From positions 124,001 through 188,000 of the forward strand of contig NZ_RDSK01000013.1 of NCBI RefSeq assembly GCF_003722075.1: 64,000 nucleotides of DNA, given 5' to 3'. A model generated the notes under the pieces. That model did not search any database. It was not told the origin of the DNA and worked only from the letters and a program-made list of their open reading frames with translations. Made by a program: the position numbers and the translations under genes. Shown here piece by piece: positions 1 to 8,661 of this stretch (position 1 is the first letter of the stretch; every line of letters begins with the position of its first letter). Source of the DNA: Methanohalophilus sp. RSK. GTDB lineage: Archaea > Halobacteriota > Methanosarcinia > Methanosarcinales > Methanosarcinaceae.

Positions 1-2
1 TT

Positions 3-395
3 CTATCCACTTTCCTGGGCCATCTCACTGTGGGAGATGTCATGTCGGAGAACGTATCGACTCTCCATGAAGGGTGCACGCTGGAAGAGGCGGCACAATT
101 AATGATTTTGAAAAATGCAACACATATTCCGATTCTGGCAGCAAGTGGCCGTATTACGGGTATAGTGACTTCCTGGGATATCACAAGGGCTGTTGCTAAT
201 AAAACAAGTTCCATCGAAAACATATTGTCACGGGAAATTTTGACATCCCATCCGGATGAAAATGTTTCAAGTGCAGCTCTTGTAATGGAAGATCATGCAA
301 TCTCAGCCCTTCCCGTGGTTGATGACAGAGGTTGTCTTGTGGGAATCCTTTCCAGTGATACCATCAGTGCAATGGTGGGAAGGGGTGCAAAGTGA
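3..395 (+). CDS. CBS-domain protein (5' end outside window)
   Basis: The reading frame is open from the first bases of the window, so the start lies upstream. A GTG at 30 is available but sits inside the conserved T-V-G-D-V-M-S opening of a CBS unit and is unlikely to be the start. What is visible is a pair of CBS motifs (roughly residues 1-55 and 62-118 of the visible part), each with the typical 'H-I-P-I/A-L-P-V-V-D-D-R-G..VGI.S..D' pattern. CBS pairs bind adenosyl ligands and usually regulate an attached domain. Which domain is attached cannot be seen here. The gene ends 24 bp before the convergent priL stop. Confidence 0.85.
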   Translation, partial: LSTFLGHLTVGDVMSENVSTLHEGCTLEEAAQLMILKNATHIPILAASGRITGIVTSWDITRAVANKTSSIENILSREILTSHPDENVSSAALVMEDHAISALPVVDDRGCLVGILSSDTISAMVGRGAK

Positions 396-419
396 GACGA
401 GTGCTGTGATTTATACCGG

Positions 420-1475
420 TTACTCTGTCCCTTTCTTTTCTTTTGTATTTGCAGGCTTTTTGAATTTCTTCTTATACCACATTTTCCTGCGGTAATAGTT
501 CAGGGGATGGTTGATTCTCTTGCAGAGGTCATCGGTCCCATGACAGTTGCCGTAGGTCTTCATGGTGCTGCATGAGGGAGGAGTATATTTTGTACCTGAG
601 GATCCGGCAATATGTTCAATCTGGTAGCGTGTTTTTTCTTCATCAAAATCCGGGGATACATTGAACATGTTGATTATATCATCCACAGTCATGCCAATAC
701 CTGTCAAAAAGGAAGTCATTGCAAAACGCATTGAATGAGCAAGGTTTACCCCTGTACGAACATTATTGATGGCATAATTGATGCAGGGAGGGAACAGTTT
801 ACTGTCTACTTCTCCTGTCTGTCCATTTTCAATATCACCTTTCTTTTGCTGGAGTAGTTCCTTCAATCTTGATAGTGCGCCTGAACAATCTGTACAGGTT
901 TTTTCGGGAACTTTGAGGGGCAGGCCTTCATGAATATTTTTTTTTATTGCTTCCTGCAACAATCGGGCAAAATCTTTTCTTTCAACAAAAACGTTGCCAT
1001 GTACCATTCTCTGGTTTATCAGTTTCCACTCAATTGCTTTGAGGGTTGTGGAATATTTCAAGAAATCCGCAAAATGTAAATGGAAGCCTCTTTCGTGCTG
1101 CTTGGCATGGATTCCGAATTCTTCTCCTATTTCCCTGAGAAAAAAATCTTCTCTCTCTAACAGCAGGGAATATGCAGCTTCGGCTTCAGCATGAGAATAT
1201 TTACGGTTAAGGTAGGGATCGTTCAGGCAGGATACGAGTATTCTTGCATAAGGGTAGGAAAGAAGTTCTGTGAGTACCCGTCCCTCATCTGTATTTGTAA
1301 GGGAGGGTTTACTGATGCCCGAGGTAAGAGACTGGATTAATCTTTCCTCACCCCTGAGTCTGGCTGATTGGAACGCCCTTGAATTTATAAGGCGGTCCAG
1401 ATCAAAATCCAGTTCTCCGACATATTGCGAAGCGGCGGATGTAAAGGGGTACAGTGCAAGTTCTGCCCTTTCCAT
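420..1475 (-). CDS. priL: DNA primase large subunit PriL
   Basis: Regulatory large subunit of the archaeal two-subunit primase; with PriS it makes the RNA/DNA primers for replication. The protein has 351 residues, normal for the family. The C-terminal half holds the 4Fe-4S cysteines: one in P-P-C-I-N (about residue 230), then S-C-S-T-M, G-N-C-H and D-L-C-K-R, followed by the conserved H-P-L-N-Y-Y. The start lies 3 bp after the pcn stop, so the two are almost certainly co-transcribed. The very basic C-terminal tail (YKKKFKKP...) is typical of such subunits. The small subunit is not in the window. Confidence 0.93.
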   Translation of the reverse strand: MERAELALYPFTSAASQYVGELDFDLDRLINSRAFQSARLRGEERLIQSLTSGISKPSLTNTDEGRVLTELLSYPYARILVSCLNDPYLNRKYSHAEAEAAYSLLLEREDFFLREIGEEFGIHAKQHERGFHLHFADFLKYSTTLKAIEWKLINQRMVHGNVFVERKDFARLLQEAIKKNIHEGLPLKVPEKTCTDCSGALSRLKELLQQKKGDIENGQTGEVDSKLFPPCINYAINNVRTGVNLAHSMRFAMTSFLTGIGMTVDDIINMFNVSPDFDEEKTRYQIEHIAGSSGTKYTPPSCSTMKTYGNCHGTDDLCKRINHPLNYYRRKMWYKKKFKKPANTKEKKGTE

Positions 1476-1478
1476 AAT

Positions 1479-2216
1479 TTACTCAGACTCTATTCTGGGG
1501 GCCAGCAGATATCCGACCTTACCCCTTCCACCTGCAATTTCAAAATTGATCTTGATAGGGAAATCATTACCTATCTGGAGGGTTACCTCATTGGATTTTG
1601 AGGCAGGTTTTGCGATGTCAGAAAGGTAATCCAGGGAAAATAATGATCGTGCAGGTCCCGGAGTGATGCTTATCAGTTCATCACGGGGCATTTCCTGACG
1701 CATACGATCCGTGTCGCCTTCTGCTTCCAGGAAGAAGGTTTCTCCTTCAACTCCCATTGACATATGGTCACTTATTTTCTCGGCTGCTTTTATGGTCCTG
1801 CTGAATCCTTTACCGTTCACAACGATCTCTGCAGGCAGTTCAAGCTGGGGGATCCTGGGTTCTGCGCGGATTGTAGATGGGTCAAGCAATGTAAGTGTAT
1901 ATGATATTCCGCCAATGCTTATGGAGAGTTTCCTGGAATCCTCTTCCAGTTTCATCCTCACTTTGTCCGTTTTTTCTGCGACACCCAATATGTCCAGTAC
2001 TCTTGTAAGATCTAAGCCAATCTCGCTTTCCTCTGCCTGGTATTCATCAAAGGCATCAGCCTGAAGTTCAAAGCTGACCATGGCAACGTTGGCCGGGTCC
2101 ACAGCTTTCACGCCTATACCTTCGGGTGAGATGTGTACTCGGGCTTCGTCAACCAATACAGATAATGATTCAATGGAATCTTTCAGAAGTGATGCATCAA
2201 TTGTTGCCTCTAACAT
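1479..2216 (-). CDS. pcn: DNA polymerase sliding clamp (PCNA)
   Basis: Homotrimeric clamp that tethers replicative polymerase, ligase, FEN1 and RFC-loaded factors to DNA. It has 245 residues, the standard archaeal length. The N-terminal domain runs to about residue 115, then the interdomain connector near L-D-P-S-T-I-R, then the second domain ending in L-L-A-P-R-I. A purine-rich ribosome site (GGCGGAGC) lies just upstream of the ATG, and a TATA-like TTATATAA on the minus strand lies near 2269-2277. It is followed at 3 bp by priL and preceded by tfs, a replication/transcription cluster common in Euryarchaeota. Its partner RfcL, with a PIP box, is at 11742-13223. Confidence 0.95.
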   Translation of the reverse strand: MLEATIDASLLKDSIESLSVLVDEARVHISPEGIGVKAVDPANVAMVSFELQADAFDEYQAEESEIGLDLTRVLDILGVAEKTDKVRMKLEEDSRKLSISIGGISYTLTLLDPSTIRAEPRIPQLELPAEIVVNGKGFSRTIKAAEKISDHMSMGVEGETFFLEAEGDTDRMRQEMPRDELISITPGPARSLFSLDYLSDIAKPASKSNEVTLQIGNDFPIKINFEIAGGRGKVGYLLAPRIESE

Positions 2217-2299
2217 TTTGTCGCTCCGCCTGATTATATTAAAATCTGAAAATCATTATACGCGACAGGTTATATAAGTTTTTATTTTGTCGGAGGATA

Positions 2300-2614
2300 T
2301 CAGTCATATTCTCTCCAGGTATAACTGCATTTTGTACATTTAAAGAACCTGGTCTCCGATTCATCTGCCGAACGTAGTTGTCGCATCCACCAGTATGCTT
2401 TGTTATTTCCACATTCCGGACACTGGACAAGTGTTGTAGGTAACCCTTCATCGACATTTTCCTCAAGCACTGTAACCTCACGTTCATCACGTTTGGTTTT
2501 CGAAACCATATTTTCTGCGCCTTCTTCCCTGCTTTTCTCATATCCACATTTGCGACACTTAAGGTCCCCGTCTCTGGGAAACATCATACTCTTACATTTT
2601 GGACAAAATTCCAT
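2300..2614 (-). CDS. tfs: Transcription factor S (TFIIS/RPB9-like cleavage factor)
   Basis: Induces transcript cleavage in backtracked archaeal RNA polymerase. The start is set at 2614, giving M-E-F-C-P-K-C; an upstream ATG at 2635 only adds seven residues with no family match. There are two zinc ribbons: N-terminal C-P-K-C...C-R-K-C (residues 4-24) and C-terminal C-P-E-C...C-T-K-C (about 64-96), with the [11 protein letters not shown] segment carrying the catalytic acidic pair. The length is 104 residues, as expected. The start overlaps the end of the upstream nudix gene by 23 bp, so they are co-transcribed. Confidence 0.93.
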   Translation of the reverse strand: MEFCPKCKSMMFPRDGDLKCRKCGYEKSREEGAENMVSKTKRDEREVTVLEENVDEGLPTTLVQCPECGNNKAYWWMRQLRSADESETRFFKCTKCSYTWREYD

Positions 2615-3008
2615 CAATATCATCTCCTGCATCATTTAAGATCCGCTGGTGGTCAAAAGCGAGCTCGGGCAGGTTGTTGGGCTTAAAACATCCAACGTCT
2701 GCAGCATCTGTATCTGCCTTTGGTTCGCCTTTGCCTACTGCAAGGTAGGCCACGGATACTGTGTGGCCCCTGGGATCACGGGAAGGGTCTGAATATACAC
2801 CAACCAATTTGAGTATTTCGATTAGAAGCCCCGTTTCCTCCCTTACTTCTCTCTTTACCGCTTCTTCTGTGGTTTCACCAATCTCTACAAAACCACCCGG
2901 CAGGGCAAACGATCCTCTGTACGGTTCATTTTTCCTTTTAATAAGTACTATCTTCCCGTTTAATATGATTACGCCATCAACTGTTAGTAGGGGTGTTTTC
3001 GGTCTCAT
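2592..3008 (-). CDS. Nudix hydrolase (ADP-ribose pyrophosphatase-like)
   Basis: A 138-residue protein with a complete Nudix box at about residues 38-60 (G-G-F-V-E-I-G-E-T ... R-E-V-R-E-E-T-G), which binds Mg2+ and hydrolyses nucleoside diphosphates linked to another moiety. The residues after the box ([13 protein letters not shown]) resemble the ADP-ribose pyrophosphatase / NADH pyrophosphatase branch, but the substrate cannot be fixed from sequence. It is the first gene of a probable nudix-tfs-pcn-priL operon. The promoter is shared face to face with artA; a TAATATAG-like box lies about 30 bp upstream. Confidence 0.9.
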   Translation of the reverse strand: MRPKTPLLTVDGVIILNGKIVLIKRKNEPYRGSFALPGGFVEIGETTEEAVKREVREETGLLIEILKLVGVYSDPSRDPRGHTVSVAYLAVGKGEPKADTDAADVGCFKPNNLPELAFDHQRILNDAGDDIDGILSKM

Positions 3009-3073
3009 TCTGACAAAACCTTAATAGGATAGATACTATATTAAGATTGGATACTTATTAAGGTGCTTCCAAA

Positions 3074-3895
3074 ATGACAGACTACATTTTATTGATAGCA
3101 ATAGGATTAATGATTCTTTCAGCTATTCTTCCCGGTAAATTATCCTATCGTAAACTGATAGGCGCTTTTGGATGGATTACTTTTGGTGTGCACTGGGCTT
3201 ACCAGCCAATCCATTACATGGAAATTAACGATTATTTCAATGTATTCCTTACAATAATGATTGCCTGCTTCTGTCTTATGATGGCTTACTCGATGGTAGA
3301 TGAATACAGATCAAAGACCCTGCCGGTTGCGAATCTGGATATCACTTCAATGGTGACCAGCGCGACTGCAATAGGTTCGCTATTTTATTTTCCTTTTGCT
3401 CAGTTGCCTTCACTTAATTACTGGATTATTGCTACCGTTACGGATAACATCACCTGGGTTCTTGGTGTTCTGGGCTATCAAGTTACTCAGGATTCCTGGT
3501 ACCTGATATCCTACAACGGCTATACAGTGGAGATCATCCTTGCCTGCACTGCTATTGAAAGTATTGCCCTTTTTAGCGGCCTTATCGTTTCTGTCAAGGC
3601 GCCCGCTTCTAAATTGTTCCAGGCATTTATGGTTTCAGTACCGGTTATCTATATACTGAATATTTTTCGTGATGTTTTTGTAATTATAGCTTATGGGGAG
3701 CAATGGTTTGGAGCAGAAAGTTTTGAGATAGCCCATCATATGATTGCCAAGATGGGTTCGGCGGTAGCCCTCTTTGTAATTGGCTATGCTGTTTTGAAGA
3801 TTCTTCCCCAGCTCTTCGATCTGATTGATGGACTTGTGTCCCTTTCAAGATTCAGGTTAAAGGACATTATTGATAAAATTGCAGGAAACAGGTAA
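3074..3895 (+). CDS. artA: Archaeosortase A-like transpeptidase
   Basis: Polytopic membrane cysteine protease/transpeptidase of the exosortase-archaeosortase superfamily, which cleaves C-terminal sorting signals (PGF-CTERM type) so that surface proteins can be lipid-anchored. The protein has 273 residues and about seven hydrophobic segments. The catalytic signature is visible: Cys158 in I-L-A-C-T-A-I-E-S, Arg199 in N-I-F-R-D-V-F and a His pair at 221-222 taking the third conserved position. Directly followed, without a gap, by phosphatidylserine decarboxylase and synthase genes. In Haloferax volcanii homologues of all three genes have been linked to processing of archaeosortase substrates, so the operon probably works as a unit. 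No PGF-CTERM substrate is encoded nearby. Confidence 0.85.
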   Translation: MTDYILLIAIGLMILSAILPGKLSYRKLIGAFGWITFGVHWAYQPIHYMEINDYFNVFLTIMIACFCLMMAYSMVDEYRSKTLPVANLDITSMVTSATAIGSLFYFPFAQLPSLNYWIIATVTDNITWVLGVLGYQVTQDSWYLISYNGYTVEIILACTAIESIALFSGLIVSVKAPASKLFQAFMVSVPVIYILNIFRDVFVIIAYGEQWFGAESFEIAHHMIAKMGSAVALFVIGYAVLKILPQLFDLIDGLVSLSRFRLKDIIDKIAGNR

Positions 3896-4597
3896 ATGCT
3901 TGCAAAAGGTTCTCATAGCTGGGTTTTTACGACCTCATTGCTCACAATTGCAATGGGGTTTATGTATGTAACTTCGCGATTGCAGATATTTAACGTTCAA
4001 TCTATGCTGGATATGCCCCTGCTGGGCGGAAATACTTTATTTTTGAGCCAGTTTTCCGTCTGGCAAATATTCCTCTACTCCACTTTTGGGTTTGGTTTGC
4101 TGACAGTATTTTTTGTTTTCTTTTTCCGCGATCCTAAGCGGGATTCCCTTCTCTGTAAAAGCTGTATCATTGCCCCGGCCGATGGTAAAATTTCGGATAT
4201 CAGGGGGCGCAAGGTTTGCATTTTCATGAACCTTAACAATGTTCATGTCAATCGCGCTCCTTTTTGCGGTAAAGTTTTATCTGTAAAACACTTTAAAGGA
4301 AGCTATCTGCCGGCATTTACCAAGGATTCCTCACGCAATGAGAGAACAAATATCCTGCTGCAGACATCCGTAGGAAAAATTGAAGTAACCCAGATAGCCG
4401 GTTTCCTGGCACGCCGGATAGTTACCTATGTGGAGGAAGGGGATGAAATCCTGCAGGGAGAAAAGATTGGAATAATACGGCTGGGATCCCGGGTGGATGT
4501 TACTATCCCTGAAGGATTTGATATTTGTGTCAGTAAAGGGGATAAGGTGTATGCAGGCGATACCAAAATTGCAAAAACCCCACATCATGAGAGGTAA
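3896..4597 (+). CDS. pssD: Phosphatidylserine (archaetidylserine) decarboxylase
   Basis: Pyruvoyl-dependent decarboxylase that turns archaetidylserine into archaetidylethanolamine. The ATG follows the artA stop codon directly (TAA-ATG). The protein has 233 residues. Two N-terminal membrane segments (about 10-27 and 55-78) are followed by the conserved A-P-A-D-G-K motif, N-N-V-H-V-N-R and the self-cleavage site L-G-S at Gly197-Ser198, where the pyruvoyl group forms. It ends 3 bp before the synthase gene. Length and motif order match the short archaeal/bacterial PSD-like class. Confidence 0.88.
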   Translation: MLAKGSHSWVFTTSLLTIAMGFMYVTSRLQIFNVQSMLDMPLLGGNTLFLSQFSVWQIFLYSTFGFGLLTVFFVFFFRDPKRDSLLCKSCIIAPADGKISDIRGRKVCIFMNLNNVHVNRAPFCGKVLSVKHFKGSYLPAFTKDSSRNERTNILLQTSVGKIEVTQIAGFLARRIVTYVEEGDEILQGEKIGIIRLGSRVDVTIPEGFDICVSKGDKVYAGDTKIAKTPHHER

Positions 4598-4600
4598 TGG

Positions 4601-5284
4601 ATGGATATCTTCAAAGATCTGGTCCTGCCGGACATAATGACATTAACAAACGCTGTTTTCGGACTTTTAGCTATCTTCGCGGCCTTTAGTGGACAGATTG
4701 AGCTGGGTTTTGTTTTTGTGCTGGTCGCTGCTGTAGCCGATGGGATGGATGGTTATCTGGCACGTACTATTAGCCAGGGCCCGATGGGGGAATTCCTTGA
4801 TTCCCTTGCAGATGCTGTTTCTTTCGGAGTGGCCCCGGCATGCCTGATCTTTTTAGATATATCAGGTACCCTGCGATACGCAGCGGGTGTTTTTGCCTGC
4901 ATGTATCTGGTATGTGGGATATTGCGACTTGCCCGCTTCAACACTAAGAAAAAAACTATCCTGGATTTTGAAGGTTTGCCAATCACGGCTTCTGCTGTGG
5001 TTTTATCATCCTATGCCCTGCTTGCCCCCCGGTATATCTATAGCTGGGTAATCTTCGGCCTGGTCGTGCTGTTGTGCTATCTAATGATCAGTGATCATCC
5101 TTATCCCAAACTTCGCGGTCCCAGGGCCATGGGTGCTGTATCAATACTCTTTTTCTCAACAATACTGTCCTATTTCCTGCTTAATTCCTATATGTGGATA
5201 TTCTCCACGATTTTGTTTTTGTCCCTGATGCTGTATCTGGAATCTCCGATCATGAGGATTCCCAGGCAGTATTATGAAAAATGA
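4601..5284 (+). CDS. pssA: CDP-alcohol phosphatidyltransferase, archaetidylserine synthase type
   Basis: Membrane enzyme that joins L-serine to a CDP-activated archaeal lipid. The catalytic signature D-x2-D-G-x2-A-R-x8-G-x3-D-x3-D is complete (Asp47, Asp50, Gly51, Ala54-Arg55, Gly63, Asp67, Asp71). About eight transmembrane segments follow in 227 residues. The serine specificity is inferred from the neighbouring decarboxylase, which needs archaetidylserine. Last gene of the artA-pssD-pssA operon; it converges on clpB with a 32-bp gap holding an A-rich run. A second enzyme of the same superfamily is at 43999-44610. Confidence 0.87.
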   Translation: MDIFKDLVLPDIMTLTNAVFGLLAIFAAFSGQIELGFVFVLVAAVADGMDGYLARTISQGPMGEFLDSLADAVSFGVAPACLIFLDISGTLRYAAGVFACMYLVCGILRLARFNTKKKTILDFEGLPITASAVVLSSYALLAPRYIYSWVIFGLVVLLCYLMISDHPYPKLRGPRAMGAVSILFFSTILSYFLLNSYMWIFSTILFLSLMLYLESPIMRIPRQYYEK

Positions 5285-5316
5285 GTTCAATTAGTTCTAA
5301 AAAAGAAAAAGGGAGA

Positions 5317-7926
5317 TTATGTATGTTCTTCTCCCTTTCTGACCTCGAAGTTAAGGCCTTGCTCATCGGCATCGACAACAACAGTATCGGATTCCATCAC
5401 CTCTCCACTGACAATACGTTTGCCTACCGCGGTTTCAAGTTCGTTCTGGATGACTCTTTTCAGTGGTCTCGCACCGTATGTCTCACTGTAACCTGCATCC
5501 CCAAGGTATTTCTTCGCCCGGTCGGTGATTTCAAGATCGATCCTGCGCTCTTTGAGCCTCTGCACGAGGTCCTCTATCTTGATGTCCACGATGTATGTCA
5601 GCTGGTCCTTGGTGAGGGCGCGGAATATGGCGATCTCGTCGATACGGTTGAGGAATTCCGGCCTGAAGTGTTTGGTGAGTTCGTTCATGGCCGTCTCCTG
5701 CATCTTGTTGTAGGCAACTCCTTCTTCAAGTTTGGAGATGGCGTAATCCACACAGATATTGGAGGTCATGATCACGATCGTATTCTTGAAATCCACAGTC
5801 CTGCCCTTTGAATCGGTCAATCTACCGTCATCGAGCAACTGGAGCATGATATTGAATACATCGTGATGGGCTTTTTCGATCTCATCAAACAGGACTACCG
5901 AATAGGGATTCCTGCGTACGGCTTCGGTAAGCTGGCCCCCTTCCTCATGGCCGATGTATCCCGGCGGAGCACCGATAAGCCTTGCAACTGTATGTTTTTC
6001 CATGTACTCGGACATATCAATGCGGATCATATGATCTTCGCTATCGAAAAGCTCGGTTGCAAGGGCTTTGGCGAGTTCGGTCTTACCCACACCGGTAGGT
6101 CCCAGGAAGATGAAACTGCCGATTGGCCTACGAGGGTCCTTGATTCCCGCCTGGGCACGGATCACAGCATCTGAAACGGCTTTTACTGCCTCGTTCTGGC
6201 CGATCACTCTTTCATGCAGGCGATCCTCCAGATGCACCAGTTTTTCCCTTTCTCCTTCCATGAGTTTGGTAACCGGGATTCTGGTCCACTCGCTTACTAC
6301 ATGTGCAATATCTTCCTCGTCCACCTCTTCCTTGAGAAGCATATTGGTTTGCTTTTCCTTCAGACGATTTTCCTCTTCCTCATATTCATGCTGGAGGGGG
6401 ACCAGAGTGCCGTATTTCAGGCGGGATGCCTTTTCAAAATCGCCTTCTGTCTCTGCCAGTTCCAGCTGGGTCTTGGTATCATCGATCTGCTCTTTGAGGT
6501 TGTTCAGTTTTGCAATAGTGGCCTTCTCGTTTTCCCAGCGAGTGCGCATTGCGTCAGATTCGGCCCGGATTTCTGAAATCTCTTTCTCCAGGCTCTGCAG
6601 CCTTTCCTTTGAAGCAGCATCCTTTTCCTTTTTCAGGGCTTCCTTCTCTATCTCAAGTTGCATCAGTTTCCTGTCAGCTTCATCCAGACTGGCCGGTTTG
6701 CTGTCGATGGCAGTCTTCACCTTGGATGCTGCCTCATCCAGCAGGTCTATGGCTTTGTCAGGCAGGAATCGGTCCGAGATATACCGATCACTCAAGACAG
6801 CAGCTGCTACAAGGGCACTATCCTTGAGCCTTACTCCGTGATGAACCTCATATTTCTCTTTCAGACCCCTCAAAATAGAGATTGTGTTCTCAACATCCGG
6901 AGCATTCACCATCACTGGCATGAACCTGCGCTCCAGGGCTGCATCCTTCTCGATGTGTTTCCGGTATTCATCAAGGGTAGTTGCACCTATACAGTGCAGT
7001 TCCCCCCTGGCCAGCATAGGTTTGAGCAGGTTGCCTGCATCCATTGCACCTTCAGTGGCTCCTGCTCCTACAATGGTATGCAATTCATCGATGAACAGTA
7101 TAATCTGGCCTTCAGATTCAGCTACTTCCTTCAGGACTGCCTTGAGCCTTTCCTCAAATTCTCCCCGGAACTTGGCTCCTGCAACCAGTGAACCCATGTC
7201 CAGGGCCACTATACGTTTATTCTTCATTGCATCGGGGACATCCTTTTTTGCAATACGCTGTGCCAGTCCTTCTACAATGGCAGTCTTACCCACACCTGCC
7301 TCTCCGATCAGTACCGGGTTATTCTTCCTGCGGCGGGACAGAATTTCTATCGTATGCCTGATCTCATGATCCCTGCCGATTACGGGGTCAAGTTTACCCT
7401 GGTTGGCAAGTTCTGTAAAATCGATGCCGTATTTTTCCAGAGGTTCATACGTATCCTCCGGGTTTTCTGATGTCACTCTGCGATTCCCCCTGATTTCCTT
7501 GATCGCCTGGTTCAGGCGCTCTTCATCTGCTCCGAATTCCTCGAGCAGTTCCTTGCTGTAACTCCCCCTTTCCCGGGCCAGGGCTACCAGTATATGCTCT
7601 ACACTGGTATATTCATCATTCATCTTACTCGCAAGGGATGCAGCATTATCCAGTACCCGGATGGCTTTCTGGGTGAAGTAGACATTCTCGCTTCCCGGAC
7701 CTGATACCTGCCCAAGCCCTGACATGTGTTTTTCGAGTTGTTCTTTAACCATTGCACTGGAAATGTTCATCTTGTCGAGCAAAGAAGGCACAAGTCCTTC
7801 CCTTTGTTCCAGAAGGGAAAGGAATAGATGCTCCGAATCAATCTGCTGATGATAATATCTTGCAGCAATGGTTCGGGAATTTTGTATTGCCTCCTGGGCT
7901 TTCTGTGTGAAATTATTCAGGTCCAT
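5317..7926 (-). CDS. clpB: ATP-dependent disaggregase ClpB
   Basis: Hexameric AAA+ chaperone that pulls polypeptides out of aggregates. It has 869 residues, full length. Order: Clp-N repeats (1-145), first AAA+ module with Walker A G-E-A-G-V-G-K-T and sensor/Arg-finger region, long coiled-coil M domain (about 410-530), second AAA+ module with G-P-T-G-V-G-K-T-E and L-F-D-E-I-E-K-A, then the C-terminal domain. In archaea clpB is patchy and generally seen as acquired from bacteria. The ribosome site GGAGG is 7 nt before the ATG and a TATA-like AGTATAAAG lies near 7963-7971. An unusual leader and a divergent regulator are upstream. One variation is T-S-N-I-C-V where T-S-N-[IL]-G-S is usual. Confidence 0.95.
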   Translation of the reverse strand: MDLNNFTQKAQEAIQNSRTIAARYYHQQIDSEHLFLSLLEQREGLVPSLLDKMNISSAMVKEQLEKHMSGLGQVSGPGSENVYFTQKAIRVLDNAASLASKMNDEYTSVEHILVALARERGSYSKELLEEFGADEERLNQAIKEIRGNRRVTSENPEDTYEPLEKYGIDFTELANQGKLDPVIGRDHEIRHTIEILSRRRKNNPVLIGEAGVGKTAIVEGLAQRIAKKDVPDAMKNKRIVALDMGSLVAGAKFRGEFEERLKAVLKEVAESEGQIILFIDELHTIVGAGATEGAMDAGNLLKPMLARGELHCIGATTLDEYRKHIEKDAALERRFMPVMVNAPDVENTISILRGLKEKYEVHHGVRLKDSALVAAAVLSDRYISDRFLPDKAIDLLDEAASKVKTAIDSKPASLDEADRKLMQLEIEKEALKKEKDAASKERLQSLEKEISEIRAESDAMRTRWENEKATIAKLNNLKEQIDDTKTQLELAETEGDFEKASRLKYGTLVPLQHEYEEEENRLKEKQTNMLLKEEVDEEDIAHVVSEWTRIPVTKLMEGEREKLVHLEDRLHERVIGQNEAVKAVSDAVIRAQAGIKDPRRPIGSFIFLGPTGVGKTELAKALATELFDSEDHMIRIDMSEYMEKHTVARLIGAPPGYIGHEEGGQLTEAVRRNPYSVVLFDEIEKAHHDVFNIMLQLLDDGRLTDSKGRTVDFKNTIVIMTSNICVDYAISKLEEGVAYNKMQETAMNELTKHFRPEFLNRIDEIAIFRALTKDQLTYIVDIKIEDLVQRLKERRIDLEITDRAKKYLGDAGYSETYGARPLKRVIQNELETAVGKRIVSGEVMESDTVVVDADEQGLNFEVRKGEEHT

Positions 7927-8014
7927 ACTGATCCTCCATTATTTAATTCAATATTTCAGGGCTTTATACTTTTGGAGTGTTTTTCTGAAGACATTCCCCC
8001 CGAAGTGTAATGCC

Positions 8015-8130
8015 TCAAAAAAAAGCCCTGCAAGATAGCAGGGCTTGCTCCTTGCCATCAGATTATAATGGCAGGTGCGTTTTCATCTTTTTCCTCCTGA
8101 CCTTTTTCAGACTAACCCGGTCAGTACGGA
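8015..8130 (-). ncRNA. Possible short leader transcript with mini-ORF and terminator-like hairpin
   Basis: Read on the minus strand: a GGAGG ribosome site (8093-8097), a 6-nt spacer, then ATG at 8086 and a seven-codon frame M-K-T-H-L-P-L-stop ending at 8063. A 6-bp hairpin (8053-8058 with 8068-8073) overlaps the end of that frame. Next is a 9-bp hairpin A-A-G-C-C-C-T-G-C / G-C-A-G-G-G-C-T-T (8038-8046 with 8023-8031, 6-nt loop) running directly into eight T residues. This resembles an attenuator or a small RNA with an intrinsic terminator. clpB appears to have its own TATA box downstream. That it is transcribed is inferred. Confidence 0.4.
8023..8046 (-). terminator. Hairpin plus T-run (intrinsic-type terminator)
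   Basis: Perfect 9-bp stem with a 6-nt loop followed on the minus strand by a run of T. Archaeal termination usually needs only the U-tract, so such a complete bacterial-type structure is unusual. It sits about 95 bp upstream of the clpB start codon. Confidence 0.6.
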
Positions 8131-8186
8131 ATCTTAAGGGCGAGCCTATTATTTAAACTTTTTGTTTTTTATGGATTTTATATGCT

Positions 8187-8211
8187 TTTTGTAGATATCA
8201 TATCTACAAAA
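8187..8211. promoter_or_regulatory. 25-bp perfect palindrome, probable operator
   Basis: Twelve-base arms (TTTTGTAGATAT and its complement) flank a single central C. It ends 43 bp before the start of the HTH gene and just ahead of a TATA-like TTTTATATACT (8220-8230). This placement suggests an autoregulatory operator, possibly serving also the minus-strand leader of clpB. Which protein binds is inferred. Confidence 0.6.
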
Positions 8212-8253
8212 CACAGTTATTTTTATATACTATTATTCTGTAAATCATCTCTT

Positions 8254-8661
8254 ATGAGCCGGCAGATTATTCTGGTAAATCTGGAAAAACCCAGGGAAAA
8301 GGACCCTGAAAAGGATTTACACTGGTTATGTAATAGCTTTGGCCTGTCTTCGGGAAGGGATATAGAAAACACGGCAAACCAGATCGTAATGACTTTGCTT
8401 GATAACATTGCCGAGAATGAACGTGTTTCATCTGAAATGATAGCTGAGGCTCTTGGCATTAATCTCTCCCGTGTTAATCACCATGTAAGGAATCTGGTAA
8501 AGGCAGGACTTGTTTACCGTGAAAAACGTCTGCTTTATCTAAGGGGGGGAAGCCTGAAGGCAGCAGTACATGAAATGCGCAAAGACTCCGAGCGCATGTT
8601 TGATGAACTGGAAACCATCGCTTCGGAGATTGACAGGCAAAAAGGTATCAGGAACCGTTAA
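8254..8661 (+). CDS. Winged-helix transcriptional regulator, ArsR/heat-shock-regulator-like
   Basis: A 135-residue DNA-binding protein. The ATG at 8254 (M-S-R-Q-I-I) is preferred; an in-frame upstream start at 8182 would run through the palindrome and the promoter. The winged helix spans about residues 45-100 (S-S-E-M-I-A-E-A-L-G-I-N ... V-N-H-H-V-R-N-L-V-K-A-G-L-V), followed by a helical tail E-M-R-K-D-S-E-R-M-F-D-E-L-E-T-I-A. That tail resembles archaeal heat-shock repressors of the ArsR superfamily, which fits its divergent position next to clpB. It converges on the KaiC-like gene, the two stop codons overlapping by 2 bp. The heat-shock role is an inference. Confidence 0.75.
   Translation: MSRQIILVNLEKPREKDPEKDLHWLCNSFGLSSGRDIENTANQIVMTLLDNIAENERVSSEMIAEALGINLSRVNHHVRNLVKAGLVYREKRLLYLRGGSLKAAVHEMRKDSERMFDELETIASEIDRQKGIRNR

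Larger units (their letters stand above)
7927..8253. other. Intergenic region between clpB and the HTH regulator
   Basis: 327 bp without a conventional gene. It holds the clpB promoter and ribosome site (7927-7975), an 8-nt A run plus 9-bp hairpin that reads as a terminator on the minus strand, a seven-codon mini-ORF with a good ribosome site (both listed separately), a TATA-like TTTAAATAATAGG on the minus strand near 8145-8157, and the 25-bp palindrome next to the regulator start. Confidence 0.8.

Noticed and set aside
5281-7369. Many long plus-strand frames opposite clpB (up to 257 codons)
   Set aside because: Antisense shadows of a GC-biased coding gene; the minus-strand ClpB match is complete.
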